Origin: Bolinopsis microptera
Lineage: Eukaryota; Ctenophora; Tentaculata; Lobata; Bolinopsidae
Direction: 5' to 3'
Length of the DNA: 64,000 bases
Assembly: GCF_026151205.1 (NCBI RefSeq)
Contig: NC_087079.1
Location: 12,578,635-12,642,634 of the forward strand
A model generated the notes under the pieces. That model saw nothing but the letters and a program-made list of their open reading frames with translations, was not told where the DNA came from and did no database searches. Shown here one piece after another: positions 1 through 9,575 of the stretch (its first letter is position 1; every line of letters starts with the position of its first letter). A program made the translations under genes and the position numbers.

Positions 1-18
1 ACGTCCTTGCAGTCAAAG

Positions 19-42
19 TGACGTCACAAATTTGTGACGTCA
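19..42. repeat. 24-bp perfect palindrome with two CRE-type octamers
   Basis: The 24 bases are identical to their reverse complement. Each end is TGACGTCA (19-26 and 35-42), the consensus cAMP-response element bound by CREB/ATF bZIP dimers, and the centre is CAAATTTG. It may be a regulatory site or simply a palindromic transposon end; no gene start is recognisable next to it. Confidence 0.85.
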
Positions 43-292
43 TCATAGCTGACAGCAAGGCGTCTCATACAGTCCGACCTCTCGGCACAGGACGGTTCGA
101 ATGTATTGTCAGTTCGAAATGTGTCGATTTACCACTAACTCGGTTTGGCTGTATAACAAACCTATTACTTTACCGTCCAAGATATTCATATATGATAATA
201 ATATGTATATATTATATATTTTGTTGTGAAATTCGTCGGTTTCCACTGCTGGGTTTTTAACCTATCATCGCTATTATTCCCACCATTTTCAG

Positions 293-432
293 AGCACTGC
301 TGCTGAAAGGACGGCTCCCACAAATTTAGAACAAATTTACCACAAAACGAAGAAGTACTATCAAAATTTTACCACCATTTTGGATGAACCTGGAAGATCA
401 ATTTCGTTGGAAAGTCGGGTCCCATGGCCCAG
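293..432 (+). CDS. Candidate internal exon, unknown protein
   Basis: A 140-base stretch is flanked by a pyrimidine-rich acceptor (CACCATTTTCAG ending at 292) and a donor (CCCAG/GTAAAT, GT at 433-434). One frame is open throughout: 46 codons plus 2 bases, starting STAAERTAPTNLEQ and ending near SLESRVPWP. The frame offset by one base hits a stop within about 12 codons. The composition is protein-like (hydrophilic, KTKKYYQN then LDEPGRS). I do not recognise the protein, and no neighbouring exon was found within the window, so it would be part of a gene with long introns extending to the left or right. The alternative is a chance open stretch between splice-like signals. Confidence 0.38.
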
Positions 433-2050
433 GTAAATTACAGCCCCTTTCAGCACCCCGCTTAAAAATGGACCATATCCAGCAAAATCTACCATACTGC
501 ATAAATATGGATCAACGTTGGATCGGTTCATTTCCCCAAAATTTCTGCATATACTTAATATAGTTATAGCTTTTTATCAACGTTACCGCTTTGAGTTCCC
601 ATACCAAAAGTTTTAGTTTAAATTATTCGGCGTAGGTTTTAATTAGATATTGGTACTTAATTACCATTTTGTGGAAAATTTTGAGCAATTATACTGCATT
701 TTTAACGCTTATATTATACGATGTTTTTATCTGTTTTCCAGATAAATGCGGTATAATTTCCCAATTCAATATTTTCCGACTGAAAATTTAGTTATACTTC
801 TAGTTCAGCAACAAGGGTTTTCATGTGTGTCACTAAGGTTTTCACAGCTTCATTCAATTTAACGTATCATTATTTTCGGCAGTGCTTATTTTCATGTTAC
901 GTTCTACGGAGTTTCAGAATGTTCATTACCATTCCAATGTTAAATGAGATTTTACTTTACATTCACAACTATATATAATGAGTGTCGAAATTCAGAATTT
1001 CCTCAAATTTCGACGGATTTTTTGTTCGGATACAACTGTTTAATATTTATCCTACTTGATGAGGAACATGATCATAATATTTCAATTTAATGACGATTTA
1101 AACGCTTTTTGGGTGATGTATAAATATAATATGTTGATTCGGGTACTATTATATGTTTCTACGTTATTTTGAGTATTGATATAGGTATATTGTATGATGT
1201 TGTATGCGTTCAGTTCTGTATTTGTATTAATGAGATGCATTTTTTCCAATTTATAGCTTATGTCTAGATATTTCTCGTAATAGTTCGAAATATTCTTGCC
1301 ATGATCTAGCATCGATTTCATGATACCACGTGGTATCAGCTTTACTTATAGTTTTGCCTGAGCATAATGTATCAAATGTAAACTAAAGAATAGTTAATAA
1401 GGTTTGGTAGATATTGGTGTATAGAATGGGGCGAATTTCGTGTTGTTAATTTTGAATTTTCTTGTAATATTCGGGTTGATATGACCAAACAATATAAGTA
1501 GGTCACTAAAATAGATTAAATCAAAATAGTCTGGCAGATCATCGAATACTTGATTGATATATACTAACGCATGATACTATTTTCAGTTTTCAAATTTCCT
1601 ACAATATGTTGGTGTTCGAATTTCTTTGCTTTTGGTCGTATTTTTTGTAAATATCTTGAACTTCATGTTCTTTGGAATGTTTGACTTGTAAGTTCAGTGT
1701 GTAAATTGAGACTGGCTAATTGTTGGGAATTTTCACTGTGCTTTAGCCGTTATATCAAGTCAACCTGTTATGCGTATTTGTGATCGATTTTCAGTGTAAT
1801 ATATGATATATTTGATAGAAAATTGAAAAGAAAATGGTGCGTTTTCCTTGTTTGTATTTAAGTTAAATTCACAAATGGTATCCAAATTCAAAAGAGAATT
1901 CAAACTCGAACTTAAAATCATTTTGAAGTATAACTGATAACGCGGGATGAAAGATTTTACGTAACATAACTGCGTTGTAGTTGTACAGCCACAGGGGACC
2001 AAGTTATAGTAATAGAGGGGTTGATTATTTTTATTTGTGCAAAGTAATCT
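433..2050. other. AT-rich DNA without recognisable genes
   Basis: About 1.6 kb of AT-rich sequence. Open frames here are under about 80 codons, with low-complexity translations and no family motif. No tRNA-like cloverleaf, tandem repeat or transposon end stood out. It could be intron if the candidate exon at 293-432 is real. Confidence 0.6.
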
Positions 2051-2058
2051 CTAAAGTG

Positions 2059-2770
2059 CACCAAACATTTCACCTAGCCATGAGTCTACGCGTACTGCGT
2101 GACGCGCTTGTTTCACGGACGCGCTTGTTTCAGTTTCACGGTCGAACGCTATTGCAAGTGCAAGCGAGATGGCTCTGGATAGAGCAAACCAAACATGCAC
2201 GTGGGGGCTATTCTGCATTTTCAATTTTAGAGATAATAGAGACAATTTTAACAACTGCGTTGTACAGATGACAAGGGTACCTCGATGTCAGCAGTCATAT
2301 AATATGTCAGATGTACATACTTGAACTACAACTACTTTAACGGGTGATACTCGTAAATAAATATTTGTTCCAACTCGGCGCGCGTCCTGGTAGGTTGTAA
2401 ACCTACAACAACTACTGTACTACAACTATAACAAGGGCGCGTTATATAATATTACTAGTATAATATTTGTAGCGCAATGCGTTACTGTGCCGCGCCCGCG
2501 CGCACTCAATGAGGCTTAACTCGCAGCGAGATCGCTAGATCGGCAAAATGCGCGCTACTGTGCCTCGCCGAGCTGCGATGAATTGACATCTACATTGTCA
2601 ATTAAGTATAATATATGTATATTTTATTTTATTTGAGTCAATAATGATGTGTTGCTCTATCCAGAGCCCTTGCGCTTGCAGTAGCGCGCCCCCGCCTATT
2701 TTGACTTGTGAAACAAGCGCGCCCGCAGTGGCGCGAAAGCACATGGTTAAGTGAAATGATGTGTATGGTG
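2059..2770. mobile_element. Inverted-repeat element, MITE-like
   Basis: Two imperfect inverted arms of about 120-130 bp (2059-2187 and 2652-2770) enclose about 464 bp. Shared landmarks are CATTTCAC near the outer end, then CCATG, a CpG-rich stretch with GCGCGCTTGTTTCAC on the right and GACGCGCTTGTTTCAC on the left, and GGCTCTGGATAGAGCAA at the inner end. The left arm carries a duplicated GCGCTTGTTTCA word. The interior has no transposase frame and contains a short CpG-rich islet (about 2460-2580). This architecture suits a non-autonomous DNA transposon, but I could not fix the exact termini or a target-site duplication. Confidence 0.55.
2390..2406. repeat. Short hairpin inside the inverted-repeat element
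   Basis: GTAGGTT and AACCTAC form a 7-bp stem with a GTA loop. It has no flanking T-run to suggest a terminator, and its function is unknown. Confidence 0.5.
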
Positions 2771-2975
2771 TAGGCAAAACGTTTGACGTTGCCATTTTGG
2801 ATTTGCCAATGTAATATACAGCATGCAATATGTTCAAACTTTTAAAGATATTGCACTAGTGACGGTATAAATACAAGTATGACGATCATTTATCAATTAC
2901 GGTTGCTGATCCGCACAATTTCCACAATTTCCGCTTGCAATATTTAATGTATAATTGAGAAATTGTTAGTAAATC

Positions 2976-3226
2976 GTTGACCATCGTTAATGATCTAGCC
3001 CGGCGCGCGCTACTTCGTAGCACTTGCCATCGGGCCAACATATAACATTTCGAAAAGAAAGCGGCGCGCGCTACTTCGAAGTTGACGGATGTTACTCGTC
3101 TAAATTTCTTCGAAGTAGCGCGCGCCGCTTTCTTCTCGATGGCAAGTGCTACGAAGTAGCGCGCGCCGGGCCAAATCATTAGCAATGGTCAACTTCGAAG
3201 AAATTTAGACGAGTAACATCCGTCAA
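2976..3226. repeat. Nested foldback (three overlapping inverted-repeat pairs)
   Basis: Outer pair: 2976-3032 with 3137-3193, 57 bp each, nearly identical apart from a few mismatches. Inner pair: 3051-3080 with 3109-3138, 30 bp, one mismatch. Third pair: 3082-3116 with 3192-3226, 35 bp and perfect; its left arm is the loop plus right stem of the inner pair. The word CGGCGCGCGCTACTTCG recurs in both orientations, so several mutually exclusive hairpins are possible. There is no coding potential. It is likely a foldback transposon or a palindromic rearrangement. Confidence 0.8.
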
Positions 3227-3440
3227 GTAAATTGTTCCTCTGCTTTAAGTATTTACTTTTTAGTCGAATTTCGCCCTATTTGCACATTAATAATATTGTT
3301 TTTATTATTATTGTTATCCTTTTTCGTCAATTAATTATAATCGAATCATAAGTTAATTAGTATAGGTATCAGAGACTCCAGTTTTTGAAATGAAGAGCAG
3401 TTCGCGGTTTTGTGGATCAATTCTATCTCCCTTCAGACAA

Positions 3441-4130
3441 GTAAGTGAGGTTTAAATGTGGTGTAAGTAAGGTTTAAGTGCGTTGTAAGTGTGGTATAAC
3501 TATAAGTGAGGTTTAAGTGTGTTGTAAGTGTGGTGTAAGTGTGGTGTAAGTGAGGTTTAAGTGTGGTGTAAGTGTGGTGTAAGTGTGGTTTAAGTGAGGT
3601 TTAAGTGTGGTGTAAGTGTGGTGTAAGTGAGGTTTAAGTGTGGTGTAAGTGTGGTGTAAGTGTGGTGTAAGTGTGGTGTAAGTGTGGTGTAAGTGAGGTT
3701 TAAGTGTGGTGTAAGTGTGGTGTAAGTGTGGTGTAAGTGTGGTGGAAGTGTGGTGGAAGTGTGGTGGAAGTGTGGTGTAAGTGTGGTGTAAGTGTGGTGT
3801 AAGTGTGGTGTAAGTGTGGTGTAAGTGTGGTGTAAGTGTGGTGTAAGTGTGGTGTAAGTGTGGTGTAAGTGTGGTGTAAGTGTGGTGTAAGTGTGGTGTA
3901 AGTGTGGTGTAAGTGTGGTGTAAGTGTGGTGGAAGTGTGGTGTAAGTGTGATGTAAGTGTGGTGGAAGTGTGGTGGAAGTGTGGTGTAAGTGTGGTGTAA
4001 GTGTGGTGTAAGTTTGGTGGAAGTGTGGTGGAAGTGTGGTGTAAGTGTGGTGTAAGTGTGGTGTAAGTGTGGTGTAAGTGTGGTGTAAGTGTGGTGTAAG
4101 TGTGGTGTAAGTGTGGTGTAAGTGTGGTGT
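3441..4130. repeat. 11-bp minisatellite, about 63 copies
   Basis: The tandem unit is GTGTGGTGTAA. Two variant units occur: GTGAGGTTTAA, concentrated in the first 300 bp, and GTGTGGTGGAA, in small clusters around 3741-3775, 3927-3980 and 4016-4035. The last roughly 95 bp before the macrosatellite are uniform. The + strand has no C from 3482 to 4136. It is not the canonical TTAGGG telomere repeat. Confidence 0.95.
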
Positions 4131-4243
4131 ATAAGGTCGCTAGTGATAAACCTTAAACCATTACCTCAAAAATGTCAATCAGTGTACAACCTCTAGTCTA
4201 ACTTTGACCCTATAATGTATAACAACGTTGAACCCTAACCCTC

Positions 4244-5397
4244 ACCAAAACCGTACGCTGAGAAATATTCAATTGTCATTGATATTCTCAAGGGCTTTAC
4301 AGTTTCTTCCAAGTCGCAAGGATTATTATATGAAAATCAATATGATTCAGAAAAATCTTTCGAAAAGCCGCACTTGACTTCCTTGTCGAATACATTGAAA
4401 AATCACTAGAGAGATAAAATTCATTGTTAATAGGCTTCTTCATTGATTTTCAGTACAAGATTTTGATACAATCTGTCATGATAAACTGCTTAAAAAACTG
4501 ATAGATTATGGAATTCGAGTCTGCAAATAAATTTATAGCCAGTTACCTCTCTAATAGGCAGCAATATGTTTCTGTACTTGGTGAGAATCCGAAAAAACTG
4601 TCTGTAATATTTGGTGTGCCTCAGGGTGTCAAGTATTAGGTCCATTGCTTTTCATTATCTACATCATGAAATTTATAGAGGTATTCAGACCTAGGTAAGT
4701 TTATACTTTTTTTGCCGATGACACCAACTACTTTGTTGTAGTTAAATGTATAAAAACACTTTACATGCAAGCATAAACAATTCATTAAAACTTGTTCATC
4801 AAATATGAAGAGTACTTGCTGATATCAACACAATGGAAAATGTTGTTATTTCACTTTAAGCACGAACTGTAGAAAATGAACCATGATTCAAACACTAAGG
4901 AATTAGAAACTGCAACTGAATAAATATAATAATTAAAAAGGTAGAGGAAAATAGTTCTTGGCGTTCATTATTGGACCAAAAACTGAACTGGGATGATCAC
5001 TGACGAGCGTTGAATCGTAATGAAATGTTGAGATCGGTAGAATATGTGGGAATCAGGTCGTGTGTACCTAAAACACTCTATAAGGACTGTACCACACCCT
5101 TTTTTGATCACAACTATGTTATGGAATATCTGTTTGGGGAGGTGTATCAAATAATAAACTAGAAGCCATTTCTAAAAACACAAAAGAAATGCATAGAATT
5201 CTCTTTGGTGATAATGATGCGTACCTTAAATAAGTTCAATACATGTGCACTGTGTCTAAGGCCTATCACTAGGGATATGACCGGTAAATTATCAAGCAAT
5301 GTTGTTAGGCAAAAGTTTCTTTGAACTAGAACACAGTAAAACCATCTGTAAGAGATAACTTCCTGACTGTCAACATACTTCATTTTTTTTTTTTTTT

Positions 5398-5479
<82 letters not shown>

Positions 5480-5797
5480 TTTTTTTAGTTGCAATGTTTA
5501 CTGGAATGTTTAATAATTTAATAAGTTCGATCACTGTCTCTATTGTTCTCTTTATTCAACAGGTCACAAGAAGAGACAACTACCTCATCCCACCCACTCC
5601 GTCCTCACTATTCTTCTACCAATAAAACAGTATTTGGAATCACTGCCGTTAAGTAACGAGTTGAAATGGCTTCTCCAATCATATCAGTATGTTCAATGAA
5701 TAATCTTAAGAAAGCTTAGTTAGAACTACAATTATAAATATGACAGCAACTATGGTGCAGTTACTACTTTGATGCAAATGAATTATCATTGAATATG
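4244..5797 (+). mobile_element. LINE reverse transcriptase, C-terminal part (unit 1)
   Basis: This is the reverse transcriptase of a CR1/Jockey-type LINE, which copies its RNA at nicked chromosomal DNA. Reading the copies column by column gives one open frame of about 480 codons. In order it has ENQYGFRKNHSTSH (RT finger motif), GIFIDLSKAFDT (motif A with catalytic Asp), VPQGSVLGPLLFIIYINE (motif B), FADDTN (motif C with the catalytic Asp pair), a KFLGVIID segment (motif E-like), then thumb and the C-terminal WNH...LWCSYNF tail. The endonuclease and the N-terminal part are absent, so the element is 5'-truncated. In this copy FADD survives at 4711-4722, but motif B is frameshifted and a 104-base poly-T tract splits the thumb region. 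It is not functional as written. Confidence 0.88.
5383..5486. repeat. Poly-T tract inserted in unit 1
   Basis: 104 bases of T with single C interruptions at 5410, 5430 and 5460. It lies in the LINE frame between the bases encoding VHNLH and KLHC, and no other unit has it. Removing it brings unit 1 to the common length. It may be the poly(A) tail of a minus-strand retro-insertion, or a sequencing artefact. Confidence 0.9.
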
Positions 5798-7799
5798 GAT
5801 AATAACTAAACTTAATCTATGAGATAAAACCAACGGTGTTATTGCAAAAACATGAATGGGTATCTGACCTATATATTAATATAAGAGACGAAACAAAAAC
5901 GAATCATCATACAACAAATTTTAAAATCTGCGGCACAGGATCTCGTTGTTTTCCTACTCTGCCTCTCCCAAACCCCTTCCTTCCCCTTTCTTCAGGTTTA
6001 TTCTTCAATTTTTTACAATTAGATAGCAGATATATTTTCTTTCGAATTAGTAATGGGATTATAATTTATTTGGTATGTATGTATGTTGTGGTTAGTGTTT
6101 GCCTAACAAGGTATGTGCTGTTATATTTTGAAGAATTTTGAGGCTCACGACGTCTCGTCACATGGGCTTTTTGAGTTGTAAGATGAGGTATATGTTTCAA
6201 ATCGCCTTACTTCGTATGGTGTGACTACATCGACAGTGTTTGCACTTGACCTTTTCCGGACGAGTGTTTGCCCATCGGGATCAAAAAATATGTCACCATG
6301 AAACATTACTTTGACACGTGAAATTATAAACGACTGTAATGATTCACATTAATTTTTCTTAGTATAATTTAGCTAGATTTTAGTTAGATACAACGATCAC
6401 AGAATAGAAGAGATCAATTGGGCTCTTGTTCTGCGACCGTGTTTAATCGGTGGGCCGAAAAGGTTTTTGTTGTGTAGTAGTGGCTGGGGAAAAAAACACG
6501 CTTTAAATATCATGTATGTAAATTTGTTAATTGGACATTAGCTGCCAACAGTTTATGTGGTAAAAAACAAATTTATGGTCAAACATTATATATCGTAGAA
6601 GGGCCAGACTTTACCCACATTCACTACGCATCTGGATGGATAATTGAGCACACAAGGATAAACTGACCTTTAAACATGACCACCAGCTATACACGTAATC
6701 ATAGCTACAAAATTAATAATTGCTCTACATTAGAAACATAAGGCTGATCTTATCACATTGTGGTTCTCCCATGGGGTTCGGTAAAGCCCTTAAGGCAACT
6801 GGGTCTCTTTTACCAGCCACAATAAAAATTGTAATGCCAGATACTGTCATAAACTGTAAACAACTATTTCAAAAATAAGATACTTTTTGCTAGAATTTTA
6901 CATTTTAAGCCATAGAGCAATCTTCTCAATTTTAAAATTTTAAATATAAACATTTTACCCTAACTATGATGTGGTGGCATTTCATACTTATCTAAAAAAT
7001 TCAACTTTGAAGTCAAATAGTTTATTAGTCACAACAAAATTATTGTTTAAGACATCCATTTTTGCATTGTGTTTCCATATTAGATTTATGATATGTATAG
7101 ATTGAATAATTGGTAATAAATTTAACTTTTGTTTTATTAACTTTTGTTTTATTAATTCAGATGTTGTTCAATGAGTTCGCCACAAAAATGTTCAAATTAT
7201 GTAGGAGGAGGTAAAGGACACAATTGCTGGCTGTGCTTCTCTTTGTGACCGTTTGACTACAATGAACATTTTGCGGGAGTTTTCAAGACGCTTTTATCGG
7301 TTCAGGCGTTGTTATTTACTGTTTTGCAAAAAGCCAGGCCAACATTTTGTTTTTGTGTTAGCCGTGCTACCAGGTTGCTGTGTATTATAACACTAAACAA
7401 TTATTACACTATACAAATTTGCTAACAAATCATGCAGATGAGTCGATCTAAGCTGGCAAACGTCAGACCACCACAGTTCAGCCGCCAAGTAACGTTTAAC
7501 GTGAAAACCGAAACACGTGGTTTTAGGTGTCATTTTGTAATCACTTTATGGTGGATTAATTCAGTAATGTTGAAAGGAAATTACAGTCACTGCCACCTAT
7601 AGCGTCTATTTCATGGGTCTGATTTAACGGCCAAGAAAATTAAAAGTACGTGCGCGCATAAGTAAACCCGCGCAAAATGTTGAGGTAGGGAGTGACTGCG
7701 GCGCGCTTTTAACATATATTACGTATTGCGCCGTACGTGAAACGGCAATATTTAGTAATTAAGTATTTGGTTTACATAAATTCCAAGTTTTTATCTTAT
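5798..7799. other. Unassigned 2-kb spacer (described for unit 1, present in every full unit)
   Basis: No known gene is recognisable. It contains: a strong pyrimidine tract ending in CAG at about 5947-5995, like a 3' splice site; a - strand stretch (about 6150-6500) where the copies together give several 40-50 codon open frames; a twice-repeated ACTTTTGTTTTATTA word followed by TTCAG/ATG (7158-7163); after that ATG, open frames of about 60 codons on both strands, none recognised; and a CpG-rich segment (about 7650-7740) with GTGCGCGCATAAG and GGCGCGCTTTTAAC words. In the other units the matching spacer carries the same landmarks. Confidence 0.6.
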
Positions 7800-8265
7800 C
7801 TAGCACTGGTCCAAAAATGTTCTAAGTTGTCATTATGCACTCATTATCGAACCTGCAATTGGGAATCTAGAAGAGATCGGTTTAGCCTTGATTTGATTGA
7901 GTTACAGGATGTGTTCATCAACGTCAGGTTTATTCTGTGGATTGGAGTCCCTTGAATTGATTTCCAAAGCCAAGAAGATTTTTAAATTAAAGTTATGGCT
8001 GGGCTTTGGTGGTATTTGCGTCATCCCTCAGTTCAGACAGGTTAAGTAAAGAGTATAGAGGATAATGGGTACCCTATTTATTTCACTATTTAAAAAGTTC
8101 AGTTATAGTACGAAGGTTTGTAAAGATTATGAACAGTAAGGAGTTATGACTGTTTAATTAATGGTTGTTGATTCTTGGAATAGAATTCAGCTCCCTAGTT
8201 TTTGACAACATTAAAGGTATAATAAGATTATTATGAACTACGATTTAGACTCCCCTAATCTTGGA
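7800..8265 (-). mobile_element. Second LINE, C-terminal fragment on the minus strand (unit 1)
   Basis: Read on the - strand, the copies together give about 160 codons homologous to the C-terminus of the + strand LINE but clearly a different family. KLGAEFYSKEST, TVHNLYKL, ELFKIVKYRVPISLYSLL, RDDRLIPPKP, IYKSSWLWNQF and LDAQSRFDNEWHNDNF align with LGKDFFELEHS, TVHNLHKL, EMFKINKFQSPVSMFSLF, RRDNYLIPPTP, IYQSTSIWNH and LELQSKYDRQLWCSYNF. The stop lies at the CTAGCA near 7800. The fragment is 5'-truncated where it meets the gene fragment, so it probably inserted there. It has no catalytic core and cannot be active. Confidence 0.75.
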
Positions 8266-8898
8266 GGCCACGTAAACACGATACTGCTGTGGCACAGCTT
8301 TCACTGGATCAGACACCACGTTGGATCAACCGGATTTGGTAAGGATCGGCTATTCTGAACGATCGCATCTATCGATGATAAGTGTATAGTTGCTTTTATT
8401 CGGCAATTTCTACAACCAGCAACCTTAACGCAGCATTTGTACGGAGAATCTTTTGATGCTGGCAGTTGATTTCATCACAATCGGATGACTATGATGAAGC
8501 TAGGGGGGGGGGGGGGAAAAACTTTCAAGTCTTGAAAACTGAAGTCGCATCTTCAACAGCAGAACATAAAGTGGAAAAGCTCCGCCAACATCTGGGCAGC
8601 TGAACTACATTCTATCTTGTTTACCATCTGCTGCAGCCGTAGATAATAATAACCTTAGATACGATAAGCTGAGGATGATAAGAAGAATAATGGGGAGCAT
8701 TGTACCAGTGACCAACTCTTATGAATACAGCTCCGAAATAGCTCATTTAAAACATCCAGTGCAAATGTTTTAAAGTCAGGTTGTGGAATGATCTGGTTCA
8801 TGCAGAAAAGCAGGAATACATTGTGGATCAACTGCCTTAAATGTCAGGACAATTGCACCAATGTGCCAGCTGAGGACTCAAAGTAGACTCTTATCTAG
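8266..8898 (+). pseudogene. Fragment of metazoan HAxTGxDT/CXC-type protein (unit 1)
   Basis: The copies read together give one frame of about 200 codons. In order: LLCHAFTGSDTTSWIHGIGK, IKHVGELLMLQL, LPPTSGTAEQHSN, VYHQLQ, then G.K and VTTLMNTAPKK, and a Cys-rich end, CNCLKSGCGNACSCRK and GIHCGSTCLKCQDNC. From memory, this order (HALTGCDTTS, LPPTxxAxxQH, WGW, CxC...CxCRK) marks a family of uncharacterised animal proteins, some labelled CXC-like. Five in-frame stops recur across copies, so it is a pseudogene fragment whatever the sequencing noise. In this copy AFTGSDTT lies at about 8297-8320 and CRKAGIHCGST at about 8801-8833. The function of the family is not known to me. Confidence 0.68.
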
Positions 8899-9160
8899 TA
8901 TATAATATGGTCATAATTATAAAGTACTGCTTCGATTTCACGATTTAATTTAGTGAAAAGTTGTTTATTATTCTGTTACGTAATTTTAAAATATTTTGAT
9001 CGGAAAATAATTTTCTAATTTTTGAATATTTGTTTATATTGATTAACTAATTAATTAATTATCTAATCAAATGGTTGTCAGATGAAAAAGTTGTTCTCGT
9101 TCCTGTTTTGAACTCATCAGTTTTAATTATAGACTTCTATGACATCAGAAGTCTTTTATG

Positions 9161-9575
9161 GCACTATACGTAGACGGAGTTAGAGTCCGCGGCGGAGCGC
9201 CGGACTCCGACCGGCGGATCCGGCGGTGCTCCGCTTAAATGTATTTACACTGACTCGAGTACAATTTTGGCGGAATCCGAGCGGAGCCGAGCGGGACTAC
9301 GAGCGGAATCCGTGCTGACTGTTAAAGTCCGCGCGGTATACGAGCGGCCTCCCGCGGCGGCTCGGCAGAGTGTCCAGACGCAGTGTAAGCCACTAGGCGG
9401 ACTCCGGGTCGCTGCGGATCCGGCGGAGTGCTTGGCGGACTCCGCCGGACCTCTCGCCGACTTGAATTCCGCCGGAGTCCACGCCAGCTAGGCGGACTCG
9501 CTCGGAGGGTCCGCCGGACTCCCAAACAGAGTCCACTGACTTCCGTCCTCCGAATTTCCGACCCTCGGCTAAATT
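9161..9575. repeat. CpG-rich block of 11-bp words and palindromes (unit 1)
   Basis: About 400 bp built from CGGACTCCGAG and its complement, in both orientations. Consensus landmarks are an AAAATGTA/TACATTTT hairpin near the left side, a central GCGGACTTTAAAGTCCGC palindrome, then CCGCCGGACTCC words. It ends in TTCCGACCCTCGGCTAAATT. Open frames through it translate to Ser/Arg/Pro-rich repeats on several frames at once, so they are by-products of the repeat and not genes. Confidence 0.88.

Noticed and set aside
1082-1321. A 79-codon minus-strand frame in AT-rich DNA.
   Set aside because: Asn/Tyr/Ile-rich translation typical of AT-rich noncoding sequence; no motif and no splice or promoter context.
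2886-3185. A 99-codon minus-strand frame over the foldback region.
   Set aside because: It reads through both arms of a palindrome, so its repeated Ala/Arg-rich peptide is a consequence of the inverted repeat.
3441-4130. Telomere or interstitial telomeric repeat.
   Set aside because: The unit is GTGTGGTGTAA, 11 bp, not TTAGGG or TTAGG, and it is flanked by non-telomeric DNA on both sides.
5159-5494. Minus-strand frame starting with a long poly-Lys run.
   Set aside because: It is the translation of the poly-T tract plus antisense LINE sequence.
7161-7360. A short gene beginning at the ATG after TTCAG in each spacer.
   Set aside because: Consensus frames of about 60 codons exist on both strands and in more than one frame, none with a recognisable family, so a coding call is not supported.
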